A DNA stretch of 64,000 nucleotides, taken from NCBI GenBank assembly GCA_003282975.1, contig QBYD01000003.1:1-64000 (forward strand), written 5' to 3'. The notes under the pieces are model-generated. The model did no database searches, was not told the DNA's origin, and saw only the letters and a program-made list of their open reading frames with translations. Shown one piece after another: positions 39,323 through 48,372 of the stretch. The DNA comes from Pelagibacteraceae bacterium AG-325-C10. Its GTDB lineage: Bacteria; Pseudomonadota; Alphaproteobacteria; Pelagibacterales; Pelagibacteraceae. The position numbers were made by a program, and so were the translations under genes. Positions within the stretch are counted from its first letter, which is position 1, and every line of letters starts with the position of its first letter.

Positions 39323-40500
39323 TGAAAAGTATAAAAAAAGAAGCAAATCTTGTTAATAAAAAATTATTATTAAGATTAGATTTAAACGTTCCTATAGTTG
39401 ATAATAAAATCACTGACACTACAAGAATTGATAAAATTTTACCCACTTTAGAATTTCTAATTAATCAAAATACAAGAATCATAATTATTTCTCATGTAGG
39501 AAGGCCAAAAGGTAAAATTGTTAATGAACTTTCACTTAAACTAATATGCGAAGAATTAAGTAAAAAATTAAATCAAAATGTTAAATTATTTTCTAAAAAT
39601 ATTAAAGAGATAGACTCAAAAGAATTATTTAATAATAATGATGAAAGAGTAATAATGTTAGAAAATATAAGATTTTATCCTGAAGAAGAAGAAAACAATG
39701 AAAAATTTGCAAAACATCTTTCAACTTTGGCTGATATTTATGTAAATGATGCTTTTTCATGTTCTCATAGGGCGCACGCTTCAATTCATGAGATAACAAA
39801 CTTTTTACCCTCTTATTCTGGCTTACAGTTTGATTTAGAGGTTAATGCCTTAAAAAAAATTACTTCTGAAATTAAAAAACCTATCACATGTATAATTGGA
39901 GGATCAAAAGTCTCAACTAAAATTAATATAATTAAAAATTTAATACCTAAATTTGATAATATTATAATTGTTGGAGGAATGGCTAATAATATTATTAAAT
40001 TTATGGGTAACAATATTGGAAAATCCCTACAAGAAGAAAACTCAGATAAAATTATCAAAGAAATTTTATTACTTTCAGAAACAACAAATTGTAACATAAT
40101 ATATCCTAAGGACGTTCTTGTCGGAAAAAATTTAGAGGGAGATCCTCAAATAAAAAAATTAAATGAAATTGAATCAGATGAAATGATTTTAGATATTGGT
40201 CCAAAGACTATTAATAATATAAAAAATATAATTGATAAAAGTAGTACTATTTTATGGAATGGGCCTGCTGGATATTTTGAAAATCCTAATTTTGCTAATG
40301 GCAGTATTAAAATTGCAAATAAAATAATAGAAAATAATAAATCTAATAAAATCTATTCAGTTGCTGGGGGAGGAGATACAGTTGCGTTAATAAATAGTTT
40401 AAATGCAATTAACGATTTTAATTTTGTTTCAACTGCTGGTGGAGCCTTCTTAGAATATCTTGAAGGCAAAGAACTTCCTGGTATAAGAGCATTGAATTAA
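39322..40500 (+). CDS. pgk: Phosphoglycerate kinase
   Basis: 392 aa, monomeric two-domain kinase exchanging phosphate between 1,3-bisphosphoglycerate and ADP. LLLRLDLNVPI, IIISHVGRPKGK, MLENIRFYPEEEENN, YVNDAFSCSHRAHAS, GGSKVSTKINII, and the C-terminal GGGDTVALI are standard. Starts on the last base of the gap stop, followed by fba after one base. Confidence 0.97.
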   Translation: MKSIKKEANLVNKKLLLRLDLNVPIVDNKITDTTRIDKILPTLEFLINQNTRIIIISHVGRPKGKIVNELSLKLICEELSKKLNQNVKLFSKNIKEIDSKELFNNNDERVIMLENIRFYPEEEENNEKFAKHLSTLADIYVNDAFSCSHRAHASIHEITNFLPSYSGLQFDLEVNALKKITSEIKKPITCIIGGSKVSTKINIIKNLIPKFDNIIIVGGMANNIIKFMGNNIGKSLQEENSDKIIKEILLLSETTNCNIIYPKDVLVGKNLEGDPQIKKLNEIESDEMILDIGPKTINNIKNIIDKSSTILWNGPAGYFENPNFANGSIKIANKIIENNKSNKIYSVAGGGDTVALINSLNAINDFNFVSTAGGAFLEYLEGKELPGIRALN

Positions 40501-40501
40501 A

Positions 40502-41512
40502 ATGTCAGAACTTAATAAAATTGCTCTAAAAATTCTTTCAAACGGCAAAGGTATACTAGCTGCAGATGAAAGTAATGGAACTATGACTAAAAGATTAGAT
40601 AAAGTGAACATTAAATCATCACCAGAAAATAGACTTCTTTTTAGAGAAACACTTTTTGCCTCAAACAGTATGAAAGATTGTATTGGTGGAGTTATTTTAT
40701 TTGATGAAACAATCAATCAAACATCAAATTATGGAAAAACGATCCCAGCTATGATCTCAGAAACAGGGGCAGTCCCAGGAATTAAAGTAGACACTGGTGC
40801 AAAAGATCTAGCAAATTCATTGGATGAAAAAATTACTGAGGGCTTAGATGGATTAAGAGAAAGATTAAAAAAATATTACGAACTTGGGGCAAGATTTACA
40901 AAATGGAGAGGAGTTTATAGTATTGGAGAAAAATACCCTAGCGAACTTGCTATCAATTCTAATGCTCACGCATTAGCAAGATATTCTGCCCTAGTACAAG
41001 AAAGTGGAATGGTACCAATTGTAGAACCAGAGGTATTAATGGATGGTGAACATTCGGCAGAAGAATGTTTGATTAAAACATCTGAGGTAATTAAAAAATG
41101 CTTTGAGGAGCTTATAATTCATAAAATTGATCTAACAGGTGTAATTTTAAAACCAAATATGATTTTAGCAGGAACTAAATCAAAAAATAAAATTCATAAT
41201 GAAGAAGTTGCATCTAAAACACTTGAGTGTTTAAAAAAATCTGTTCCAAATGAAGTTCCTGGAATTGCTTTTTTATCTGGTGGTCAATCAGAAGTAGAAG
41301 CTACAGAAAATTTAAACATAATCAATAGAAATAATGATACTAATTTTATAATGACTTATTCATATGGGAGAGCACTTCAGCAAAGTGCTTTAAAATTTTG
41401 GTCCAAAGATATTAAAGATATTAAAGGAACTCAAAATATTTTTAATCATAGAGCAAAAATGAATACTTTAGCTGCTCAAGGAAAATGGTCTAACGAGCTT
41501 GAGAATAAATAA
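40502..41512 (+). CDS. Class I fructose-bisphosphate aldolase
   Basis: Schiff-base aldolase of the animal/plant-like class I family, 336 aa, cleaving or forming fructose 1,6-bisphosphate. GKGILAADESNGTMTKRL, ETLFAS, ARFTKWRGVYSI, VPIVEPEVLMDG and the lysine-bearing GVILKPNMILAG are recognisable, with SYGRALQQSAL near the C-terminus. End overlaps thiE start by 14 bp. Confidence 0.95.
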   Translation: MSELNKIALKILSNGKGILAADESNGTMTKRLDKVNIKSSPENRLLFRETLFASNSMKDCIGGVILFDETINQTSNYGKTIPAMISETGAVPGIKVDTGAKDLANSLDEKITEGLDGLRERLKKYYELGARFTKWRGVYSIGEKYPSELAINSNAHALARYSALVQESGMVPIVEPEVLMDGEHSAEECLIKTSEVIKKCFEELIIHKIDLTGVILKPNMILAGTKSKNKIHNEEVASKTLECLKKSVPNEVPGIAFLSGGQSEVEATENLNIINRNNDTNFIMTYSYGRALQQSALKFWSKDIKDIKGTQNIFNHRAKMNTLAAQGKWSNELENK

Positions 41513-42113
41513 AAAAAAATTTATTTATCTTATTTCTCCAAACAAAATTTACCCTAAATTCTATTATGATTTAAAAAAAGCGCTTGATACTGGTAAGGTT
41601 GGTCTATTTCAATTAAGGCTTAAAAAATATTCACTTAAACAAAAAATTGTAATTGGGAAAAAAATTCACCCAATATGTAAAGAAAATGGGGTAAAATTTT
41701 TAGTAAATGATGATCCTAAACTTTCAAAAAAAATTAATGCTGATGGATGTCATATAGGGCAAAAAGATATGAGTATAACAAAAGCTAGAAAAATAGTTGG
41801 AAACAAAATTATAGGAGTAACCTGTCATAACTCAATTAATTTAGCAAAAGCTGCTATTAAAGAAAAAGCAGATTATATTGCCTTTGGTGCATTCTTCTCC
41901 ACTAAAACAAAAAAAGTTAAGTACAAAGCAACAACCAAAATTATAGATAAAGTAAAAAAGTTAACCAAAATACCAATAGTGGCTATTGGAGGAATTAATA
42001 TAAGTAATTATAAAAAACTATTATTGAACAATGTTAATTTATTGGCTATCTCTGGCTACGTTTGGAATAATAAAAAATATAAACCCTATAAAACTATAGA
42101 AAAAATTAAATGA
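41499..42113 (+). CDS. thiE: Thiamine-phosphate synthase
   Basis: Joins HMP-PP and thiazole phosphate to thiamine phosphate. 204 aa, TIM-barrel. FQLRLKKYS (substrate-binding QLR), FLVNDDPKLSKKINADGCHIGQKDMS, GVTCHN, YIAFGAFFSTKTK and VAIGGIN are present. The best start is TTG at 41499, inside the end of the aldolase gene, because no ATG precedes the conserved region in this frame. Overlaps efp by 4 bp. Confidence 0.9.
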   Translation: MRINKKKFIYLISPNKIYPKFYYDLKKALDTGKVGLFQLRLKKYSLKQKIVIGKKIHPICKENGVKFLVNDDPKLSKKINADGCHIGQKDMSITKARKIVGNKIIGVTCHNSINLAKAAIKEKADYIAFGAFFSTKTKKVKYKATTKIIDKVKKLTKIPIVAIGGINISNYKKLLLNNVNLLAISGYVWNNKKYKPYKTIEKIK

Positions 42114-42670
42114 AAATAAATGCTGGAGAAATAAGAGTTGGAATGCTCTTGGAATACAAAAATGATTTATGGTTAGTACTAAAAACTCAACATGTAAAAC
42201 CTGGAAAGGGCGGTGCATTTGCTCAAGTAGAAATGAAAAGTGTAGGTAAAAACACAAAATTAAATGAAAGATTTAGATCCAGCGAAACAGTTGAAAAAGC
42301 ATCACTTGAAGAAATAAATTTTAATTATTTGTATGATGATGAAATTAACTATATTTTTATGGATCCAAAAACATTTGAACAAATTGAAATTAAAAAAGAT
42401 ATTATTGGTGAAAAAGGAAAGTTATTAACTGAAAATCTTGAAGTTAAAGTAAGTTTTCATAATGAAAATCCAATTACAGTTGAACTTCCTAATCAGGTAA
42501 AATGTAAGATTGAAACAACAGATGCTGCTCTAAAAGGACAAACAGTTTCTTCATCTTATAAACCTGCCACTCTTGATAATGGTTTGAATATTCAAGTACC
42601 ACCATTTATAGATTCTGGTGATGATGTAATTGTCGACACAAGAACTCTAGAATACATAAAAAAAATATAA
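42110..42670 (+). CDS. efp: Elongation factor P
   Basis: tRNA-shaped factor that relieves ribosome stalling at polyproline. 186 aa, the normal size, three beta-barrel domains. The modifiable tip loop reads HVKPGKGGAF with Lys33. Whether that lysine is modified (EpmAB) cannot be judged from this window. ATGA overlap with thiE. Confidence 0.96.
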   Translation: MKINAGEIRVGMLLEYKNDLWLVLKTQHVKPGKGGAFAQVEMKSVGKNTKLNERFRSSETVEKASLEEINFNYLYDDEINYIFMDPKTFEQIEIKKDIIGEKGKLLTENLEVKVSFHNENPITVELPNQVKCKIETTDAALKGQTVSSSYKPATLDNGLNIQVPPFIDSGDDVIVDTRTLEYIKKI

Positions 42671-42674
42671 TTTA

Positions 42675-43415
42675 ATGATATCTATATCTGCAAATCTTAA
42701 CTTAATGATTAAAGCTGCTGAAAAGGCATCTAAATCAATAATAAGAGATTTTGGAGAAATTGAAAAGTTACAAGTATCAAAAAAAGGACCACGTGATTTC
42801 GTAACAAAAACAGATAAGCATGTTGAAAAAATATTAATTGAAGAATTGTCAAAAACAAAAAAAAATTATTCTTTTTTGACTGAAGAAACTGGTGCAATAA
42901 AAAATAAAGACAAACAAAATATTTGGATAATTGATCCAATTGATGGAACAACTAACTTTCTTCACGGTATACCTCACTTTGCAATTTCTATTGCTCTTAT
43001 GTCAAAAGATGAATTATTAAGTGGTTTAATATTTGATCCAATTAAAGATGAGATGTTTTTTGCTGAAAAAGATAAAGGTGCTTTTTTAAATAATCAAAGA
43101 TTAAGAGTTTCAAACAAATTTTCTTTAGATGAATGTTTGTTTTCAAGTAATAATGAAGGTGTAAAATTTAGTAATTTAAATATGAGATGTAGTGGATCTG
43201 CCTCATTAGATTTAGCATATGTTGCTTCTGGTAGATTAGATGGATACTTTCAAAACAAGATCAATATATGGGATGTTGCTGCAGGAACTTTAATGATAAA
43301 TGAAGCAGGTGGGATAGTGAATGATATTCATAAATTTGAAGTAAATAAGATTGATATAAAGGCTTCTAGTGCCGCAATTAATGAAAAAATGTTGGAAAAT
43401 TTAATTAACTTTTAA
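42675..43415 (+). CDS. suhB: Inositol monophosphatase family protein (SuhB-like)
   Basis: Mg-dependent phosphatase family, 246 aa. Metal sites: EETG, WIIDPIDGTTNFLHG, and the C-terminal WDVAAGTLMINEAGG. Proteobacterial SuhB also acts in rRNA transcription antitermination, so the true role may be either. Lies 4 bp behind efp. Confidence 0.92.
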   Translation: MISISANLNLMIKAAEKASKSIIRDFGEIEKLQVSKKGPRDFVTKTDKHVEKILIEELSKTKKNYSFLTEETGAIKNKDKQNIWIIDPIDGTTNFLHGIPHFAISIALMSKDELLSGLIFDPIKDEMFFAEKDKGAFLNNQRLRVSNKFSLDECLFSSNNEGVKFSNLNMRCSGSASLDLAYVASGRLDGYFQNKINIWDVAAGTLMINEAGGIVNDIHKFEVNKIDIKASSAAINEKMLENLINF

Positions 43416-43443
43416 TTGTGTTATAAAATTCTTTTGCTATAAG
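43416..43443 (+). promoter_or_regulatory. Candidate promoter for rpmE
   Basis: TTGTGT (43416-43421), 16-bp spacer, TATAAG (43438-43443). The expected transcription start is about 43450, one base before the rpmE ATG at 43451, which would make the transcript leaderless. Motif match only. Confidence 0.4.
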
Positions 43444-43450
43444 TCTCGTT

Positions 43451-43681
43451 ATGAAAAAAGACATACACCCAAACTATCATACAATTAAGGTTGAAATGAC
43501 TGACGGAACACAATTTGAGACAAAATCAACTTGGGGTGCTGAGGGAGATTTACTTAAATTAGAAATTGATCCAAAATCTCATTCTGCATGGACAGGAGGA
43601 AAACAAAAGTTAATGGATAAAGGTAGAATTAGTAAATTTAACAAAAAATTTCAAAATTTTAAATCAGATAAAAAAAATTAA
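43451..43681 (+). CDS. rpmE: 50S ribosomal protein L31
   Basis: 76 aa. Starts [20 protein letters not shown] and ends with a basic tail. No CxxC is present, so this is the zinc-independent type. The following gene starts directly after its stop. Confidence 0.93.
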   Translation: MKKDIHPNYHTIKVEMTDGTQFETKSTWGAEGDLLKLEIDPKSHSAWTGGKQKLMDKGRISKFNKKFQNFKSDKKN

Positions 43682-44269
43682 ATGTCAAATGCACCTTTGA
43701 TGCCAATGGCTACAGCTGTTTGGTTAGTTGAAAATACAACTCTTACTTTTAAACAAATTGCAAATTTTTGTAACTTACATGAAGTTGAAATTCAAGGAAT
43801 AGCAGACGGTGAAGTTGCAAAAGGAATTAAGGCTTATAATCCAATAATTTCTGGTCAACTTTCTAGAGAAGAAATTGAATTATCATCAAAAGATGAAAAT
43901 AGACCTTTGCTTATCAAAAATATAGATATTGAAATATCTAATACCGAAAAGAAAACTAAAAAATATATACCTTTATCTAAAAGACAGGACAAACCTGACT
44001 CAGCACTATGGTTAATCAGACAACATAATATGCTTAAAGATTCACAGATTGCCAAACTTGTTGGGGTGACAAAAAATTCAGTTACTTCGATAAGAAATAA
44101 AAGCTATTGGAACTATAATAATTTGAATCCAAAAGATCCTGTTGCTTTAAACCTATTTTCACAGAAAGATCTGATAGAAGCACTTGAAAAAGCTGAAAGA
44201 AGAATTAAAAGAGAAAAAAAAGAAAAAGAAAAAGCAAAACAAACAAAAGAAATTTCAAACATTGAGTAA
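43682..44269 (+). CDS. TrcR-like DUF1013 cell-cycle regulator
   Basis: 195 aa, matching the alphaproteobacterial DUF1013 family described in Caulobacter as TrcR. N-terminal MSNAPLMPMATAVWLVENTTLTF with FKQIANFCNLHEVEIQGIADGEV, and a central DSALWLIRQHNMLKDSQIAKLVGVTKNSV that looks like a helix-turn-helix. C-terminus is strongly basic and helical. A DNA- or RNA-polymerase-binding role is inferred from the family. Adjacent to rpmE with no gap. Confidence 0.85.
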   Translation: MSNAPLMPMATAVWLVENTTLTFKQIANFCNLHEVEIQGIADGEVAKGIKAYNPIISGQLSREEIELSSKDENRPLLIKNIDIEISNTEKKTKKYIPLSKRQDKPDSALWLIRQHNMLKDSQIAKLVGVTKNSVTSIRNKSYWNYNNLNPKDPVALNLFSQKDLIEALEKAERRIKREKKEKEKAKQTKEISNIE

Positions 44270-44293
44270 ATTTAATAGACATCAAAATTTTAT

Positions 44294-44306
44294 AGTGATA
44301 ATCACT
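44294..44306. repeat. 13-bp palindrome upstream of rpsU
   Basis: AGTGATAATCACT, a perfect 6-bp inverted repeat around one base, 17 bp before the rpsU start. It overlaps a TATAGT hexamer (44291-44296). Could be an operator or a chance dyad. Confidence 0.4.
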
Positions 44307-44323
44307 CACATTTAAAATTAATT

Positions 44324-44518
44324 ATGAAAATAGAAGTTAAAGATAATAACATTGAACAAGCACTTAGGGTTCTCAAAAGAAAACTCCAACGTGATGGTTT
44401 TTTTAAAGTAATAAAATTAAAAAATACTTACGAGAAACCTTCTGAGAAGAAAAAAAGAATTTTACAAGAAAATATTAAGAGAGTTAAAAAGTTAAATAAG
44501 CTTAAAAATAGAATTTAA
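44324..44518 (+). CDS. rpsU: 30S ribosomal protein S21
   Basis: 64 aa basic protein: KIEVKDNNIEQALRVLKRKLQRDG is the family signature, followed by FKVIKLKNTYEKPSEKKKR. Needed for initiation through 16S 3'-end exposure. Followed 6 bp later by tRNA-fMet, an apt grouping of initiation components. Confidence 0.95.
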   Translation: MKIEVKDNNIEQALRVLKRKLQRDGFFKVIKLKNTYEKPSEKKKRILQENIKRVKKLNKLKNRI

Positions 44519-44524
44519 GTATAC

Positions 44525-44601
<77 letters not shown>

Positions 44602-44609
44602 ATTCCAGA

Positions 44610-45308
44610 CTAAATTTTAAAATCAGATTTTTTGCTATCTATTAAAAAGGCTTTAACTGTTTCTTTTGTAAGTTGATCAAATGATTTTCCAAAGTTTTCT
44701 ATTTTTTCAATAATTGCTGGTGGAACAGTAATTATATGACAACCTAATTGTTTTGCTTGTAAATAATTATATGGCTCCCGAACACTTGCCCATAATATTT
44801 CAACATTTTTATACTTTTTAGCCAATTTAATACTTTTAACAAATTCTGATAATGGATCCTTTCCTGCATCACCTGCTCTTCCTGCAAAAATAGAAATAAT
44901 TACTTTTGTTTTTTTATTAATTAGCTTTAAAATTTTTTCTGTTTGTTTTGCGCTGTAAACAGCTGTTATGTTAAGTTTTATATTTTGATTATTTAAATCT
45001 TTAATAATTCGGCCCATAAATTTACCTTTAGAATTAGCAACTGGTACCTTTACATAAACATTTTTTCCCCAAGTATTAATTTTCATTGCTTGAATTTTCA
45101 TTTCCTCATATTCATCAGCGAATACTTCAAGAGAAACTGGCTTATAATTACAAATTTTAAGAATTTTTTTTGAATAAGACTTATAATCTTTTGCTCCAGC
45201 TTTTCGCATTAAGCTAGGATTAGTCGTAAATCCTTTAACAATCTTTTTTTTATTAAATTTTTTAATTAGATCTAATTCTGCAATGTCACAAAATATTTTA
45301 GTATTCAA
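44610..45308 (-). CDS. Transaldolase / fructose-6-phosphate aldolase family
   Basis: Short (TalC/FSA-type) transaldolase, 232 aa. Schiff-base Lys87 in VYVKVPV, GFTTNPSL near the N-terminus and SIFAGRAGDAGKDP. Completes the non-oxidative pentose phosphate pathway with tkt upstream in this window, or acts as an aldolase; sequence alone does not decide. Ends 9 bp from tRNA-fMet. Confidence 0.88.
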   Translation of the reverse strand: MNTKIFCDIAELDLIKKFNKKKIVKGFTTNPSLMRKAGAKDYKSYSKKILKICNYKPVSLEVFADEYEEMKIQAMKINTWGKNVYVKVPVANSKGKFMGRIIKDLNNQNIKLNITAVYSAKQTEKILKLINKKTKVIISIFAGRAGDAGKDPLSEFVKSIKLAKKYKNVEILWASVREPYNYLQAKQLGCHIITVPPAIIEKIENFGKSFDQLTKETVKAFLIDSKKSDFKI

Positions 45309-45316
45309 ACTTATAC

Positions 45317-46714
45317 CTATAGATTTTTAGTAATATCTTCTGTCATTTTTTTTGCGTCAGCAAATAACATTAAAGTATTTTCTTTATAAAATAGATCATT
45401 ATCAATTCCAGCGTATCCTGGTGATAAACTACGTTTAACAAATAATACTGACTTGCACTTTTCAACATCAAGAACTGGCATACCATAAATTGGACTTTGG
45501 GGATCTGTTTTAGCAACAGGATTAGTTACATCATTTGCACCTATTACAAAAGCTACATCTGCATTTGCAAAATCATTATTAATCTCCTCTAGCTCAAATA
45601 CTTCATCATATGGAACATTTGCCTCTGCAAGTAAAACATTCATATGTCCTGGCATACGCCCTGCAACAGGATGAATTGCATAAGAAACCTTTATGTCATT
45701 TTTTTTTAATGTATCTACCATTTCTCTTAAAGCATGTTGTGCTTGAGCAACTGCCATACCATAACCTGGAACTATAATTACTGAAGATGCATTTTTCATT
45801 AAAAAAGCAGCATCATCAGCATTTCCACTTTTAACTGGTCTTTGTTCTTTATTTTGAGAAGAAGAAGATTGTTCAGTTGCACCAAATCCACCCAATATAA
45901 CATTAAAGAATGATCTATTCATTCCTTTGCACATTATGTAAGATAAAATCGCCCCTGAAGATCCAACTAATGCTCCAGTAATTATAAGTGCAGTATTTTC
46001 AAGAGTAAACCCAATACCTGCCGCAGCCCAACCTGAGTATGAATTTAGCATCGAAATTACCACAGGCATGTCTGCACCCCCAATTGGAATGATTAATAAA
46101 AAACCAATTAAAAATGATACTGCTAATAAAATCCAAAATAAATTAGAAGATTGAGTCGAACAAAGTAGGTAGGTTAATACAATTATTGAAATTAAAATCA
46201 AAGCATTAAGTGGGTGCTGGCCTTTGAAAGTAATAGGTGATCCTGACATTATTCCTTGAAGTTTTAAAAAAGCAATAATAGATCCTGAAAAAGTTATCGC
46301 ACCAACTGCAGCGCCAATTGACATTTCAATTAAGCTTCCAAGCTTAATATTACCTGGAGATCCTAAATTAAAAGCTCCTGGATTTAAAAAAGCGGCTATT
46401 GCAACAAATACAGCTGCAAGACCAACCAAGCTATGAAAGCCAGCTACTAATTCTGGCATCGCTGTCATTGGAATTTTATAAGCAATAAAAGCACCTATTA
46501 ATCCTCCTACTAAAAGAAAAATTAAAACAACTACAAATCCAGTCGAAAAATTTCCAATAGATAAAAATGTAACCGTGGTTGCAATAATCATGCCCAAAAT
46601 TCCAAAAAAATTACCTTGTCTAGATGTTTCTGGCGAAGAAAGTCCTCTTAAGGCAAGAATAAATAATACTCCTGAAATTAAATAAAATATTGCTGATAAA
46701 TTTGCTGATAACAT
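45317..46714 (-). CDS. pntB: Proton-translocating NAD(P) transhydrogenase subunit beta
   Basis: 465 aa membrane subunit: about nine transmembrane helices in residues 1-265, then an NADP(H)-binding domain III (from about 305) with VIIVPGYGMAVAQAQHALREM, YAIHPVAGRMPGHMNVLLAEANVPYDE and VFVIGANDVTNPVAK. It uses proton motive force to make NADPH from NADH. Starts on the last base of pntAB. Confidence 0.96.
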   Translation of the reverse strand: MLSANLSAIFYLISGVLFILALRGLSSPETSRQGNFFGILGMIIATTVTFLSIGNFSTGFVVVLIFLLVGGLIGAFIAYKIPMTAMPELVAGFHSLVGLAAVFVAIAAFLNPGAFNLGSPGNIKLGSLIEMSIGAAVGAITFSGSIIAFLKLQGIMSGSPITFKGQHPLNALILISIIVLTYLLCSTQSSNLFWILLAVSFLIGFLLIIPIGGADMPVVISMLNSYSGWAAAGIGFTLENTALIITGALVGSSGAILSYIMCKGMNRSFFNVILGGFGATEQSSSSQNKEQRPVKSGNADDAAFLMKNASSVIIVPGYGMAVAQAQHALREMVDTLKKNDIKVSYAIHPVAGRMPGHMNVLLAEANVPYDEVFELEEINNDFANADVAFVIGANDVTNPVAKTDPQSPIYGMPVLDVEKCKSVLFVKRSLSPGYAGIDNDLFYKENTLMLFADAKKMTEDITKNL

Positions 46715-47022
46715 TATTTAACCTTTTTCTTTTTTTTATACATTGCAAGCATTCTTTGAGTTACTAGAAAGCCACCAAAAATATTAATTGCTGCCAATGA
46801 TATTGCTAAGAAACCAAAGATGCTTGAAGCGTTGAATATAGTATCAGAATTTCCTGCCAAACCCGCAATAATTGCACCAACAATAATCACAGATGAAATC
46901 GCGTTGGTAACGGACATCAAAGGAGTATGAAGTGATGGGGTTACACTCCAAACCACATAATATCCTATAAAAATTGAAAGGATAAAAATACTTAATCTAA
47001 ATATAAATGGGTCTATTTCCAT
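46714..47022 (-). CDS. pntAB: NAD(P) transhydrogenase alpha-2 (membrane) subunit
   Basis: 102 aa, three to four transmembrane helices, the membrane part that in E. coli is fused to the C-terminus of PntA. IGYYVVWSVTPSLHTPLMSVTNAISSVIIVG is the family signature. As in other alphaproteobacteria the transhydrogenase is in three pieces, pntAA-pntAB-pntB. Confidence 0.94.
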   Translation of the reverse strand: MEIDPFIFRLSIFILSIFIGYYVVWSVTPSLHTPLMSVTNAISSVIIVGAIIAGLAGNSDTIFNASSIFGFLAISLAAINIFGGFLVTQRMLAMYKKKKKVK

Positions 47023-47026
47023 AAGT

Positions 47027-48116
47027 CTATTTTATTAAAGTTTTCTCAATTATCTCATCCTCTAAATTTATATTTATCATTTTATTTTCTTCATCATACA
47101 AATTTGAAACAAAATTAAATAGATTTTTTGCATATAAATTAGACGCTGAAGTTGGAAGTTTGTTTAAAATATTACTTTCCCCCATTATTTTAACTCCATT
47201 TTTATTAACAATTTCATCAACTTTAGTATGTGCTGTGTTTCCACCTTGAACGGCTGCTAAATCATAAATTATCGAACCAGTATTCATATTATTAATCATA
47301 TCTTCTTTAATAATCACCGGTGCTTTTTTTCCAGGAATTAAAGCTGTACAAATTACAATATCAATTTTCTTTAATGTCTCTGACAATAATTCTTCTTGTT
47401 TCTTTTTAAAATCATCTGACGCTTCTTTTGCATATCCCCCTTCAGTCTCTAAATTTTCTGCACCCTCAACTGTTAAAAATTTACCTCCTAAACTTTCAAC
47501 TTGTTCTTTTGAGGCCATTCTGACATCGGTTGCAAATACAATTGCACCCATTCTTTTCGCAGTTGCAATTGCTTGTAGTCCAGCAACACCTGCACCAACA
47601 ACTAATACTTTTGCTGCAGGTATAGTTCCTGCTGCAGTCATCATCATTGGAATTGCTTTTTCAAAATAAGCAAAAGACTCTACTACTGCCTTATAACCTG
47701 CAAGGTTTGCTTGTGAGGATAATATATCCATGGATTGAGCTCTTGTTATTCTTGGAAGCAATTCAAGAGAAAAAGTATTTATTTTTTTTTTAACTAAATT
47801 ATCTATTTTATCTTTATTATCATATGGGTTTAAAACCCCAATAAATGTTTGATTTTCTTTTAATAAAGAATTTTTTGTCATCATCTAATAATCCCAATTG
47901 AACAATAATATCTGCATTATTTATGATTTCTTTTTCATCTTTTAAAATTGCTACTCCTAATTCTTTATATTCTTCATCTTTAATTCCAAGATGACTTCCA
48001 TAGTTTTCAGATAAACAAACCTCAAGATCAAGGGATATATATTTTTTTGCAATCTCAGGCGTAATTGCTATTCTTTTTTCAATTTTTTGGTTTTCTAAAA
48101 TAGAAACAATTTTCAT
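47027..48116 (-). CDS. pntAA: NAD(P) transhydrogenase alpha-1 subunit, interrupted by an apparent frameshift
   Basis: NAD(H)-binding subunit, in two frames. 48116 to 47820 codes the N-terminus (MKIVSILENQKIEKRIAITPE to VQLGLLDDDKK); the frame from 47884 to 47027 continues with SLLKENQTFIGVLNPYD, NTFSLELLPRITRAQSMD, VLVVGAGVAGLQAIATAKRMGA and the C-terminus. Family alignment joins them at a run of six A (minus strand; plus 47871-47876), where removing one base gives a continuous 362-aa protein of normal size. Probably a sequencing or assembly error, otherwise a recent mutation or +1 recoding; ATGATG at 47884 could also restart translation, but inside a domain. Confidence 0.85.
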
Positions 48117-48125
48117 ACATCTACC

Positions 48126-48236
48126 TTACAGTAAGAATATTGCCATTAAAACTAAAACACCAATGACTGCGACTGTTCCCCACAACACAAATTTTGTAAA
48201 ATTGTTCCAGGTATTTTTATGGTCTTCATTATCCAT
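48126..48236 (-). CDS. aa3-type cytochrome c oxidase subunit IV (small)
   Basis: 36-aa protein found by reading the gap between pntAA and rpmJ. It begins MDNEDHKNTWNNFTKFVLWG and continues with a single membrane helix ending FLL. The HxxTWxxFxKxxxW pattern plus one helix is the signature of the tiny alphaproteobacterial aa3 oxidase subunit IV. Placed 9 bp before pntAA and 5 bp after rpmJ, unlinked to the other cox genes. Confidence 0.85.
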   Translation of the reverse strand: MDNEDHKNTWNNFTKFVLWGTVAVIGVLVLMAIFLL

Positions 48237-48241
48237 AAAAA

Positions 48242-48367
48242 TTACTTTTGTCTTGCTTTGAATTTTGGATTAGTTTTATTGATGACGTAAACACGACCTC
48301 TTCTTCTAACTAGTTTAGAATTAAGATCTCTTTTTTTAATTGACTTTAATGAACTTTTTATTTTCAT
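48242..48367 (-). CDS. rpmJ: 50S ribosomal protein L36
   Basis: 41 aa: [16 protein letters not shown], then [23 protein letters not shown]. No zinc-binding cysteines, the alphaproteobacterial longer form. Lies 5 bp behind the epimerase stop. Confidence 0.95.
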   Translation of the reverse strand: MKIKSSLKSIKKRDLNSKLVRRRGRVYVINKTNPKFKARQK

Positions 48368-48372
48368 AATTT

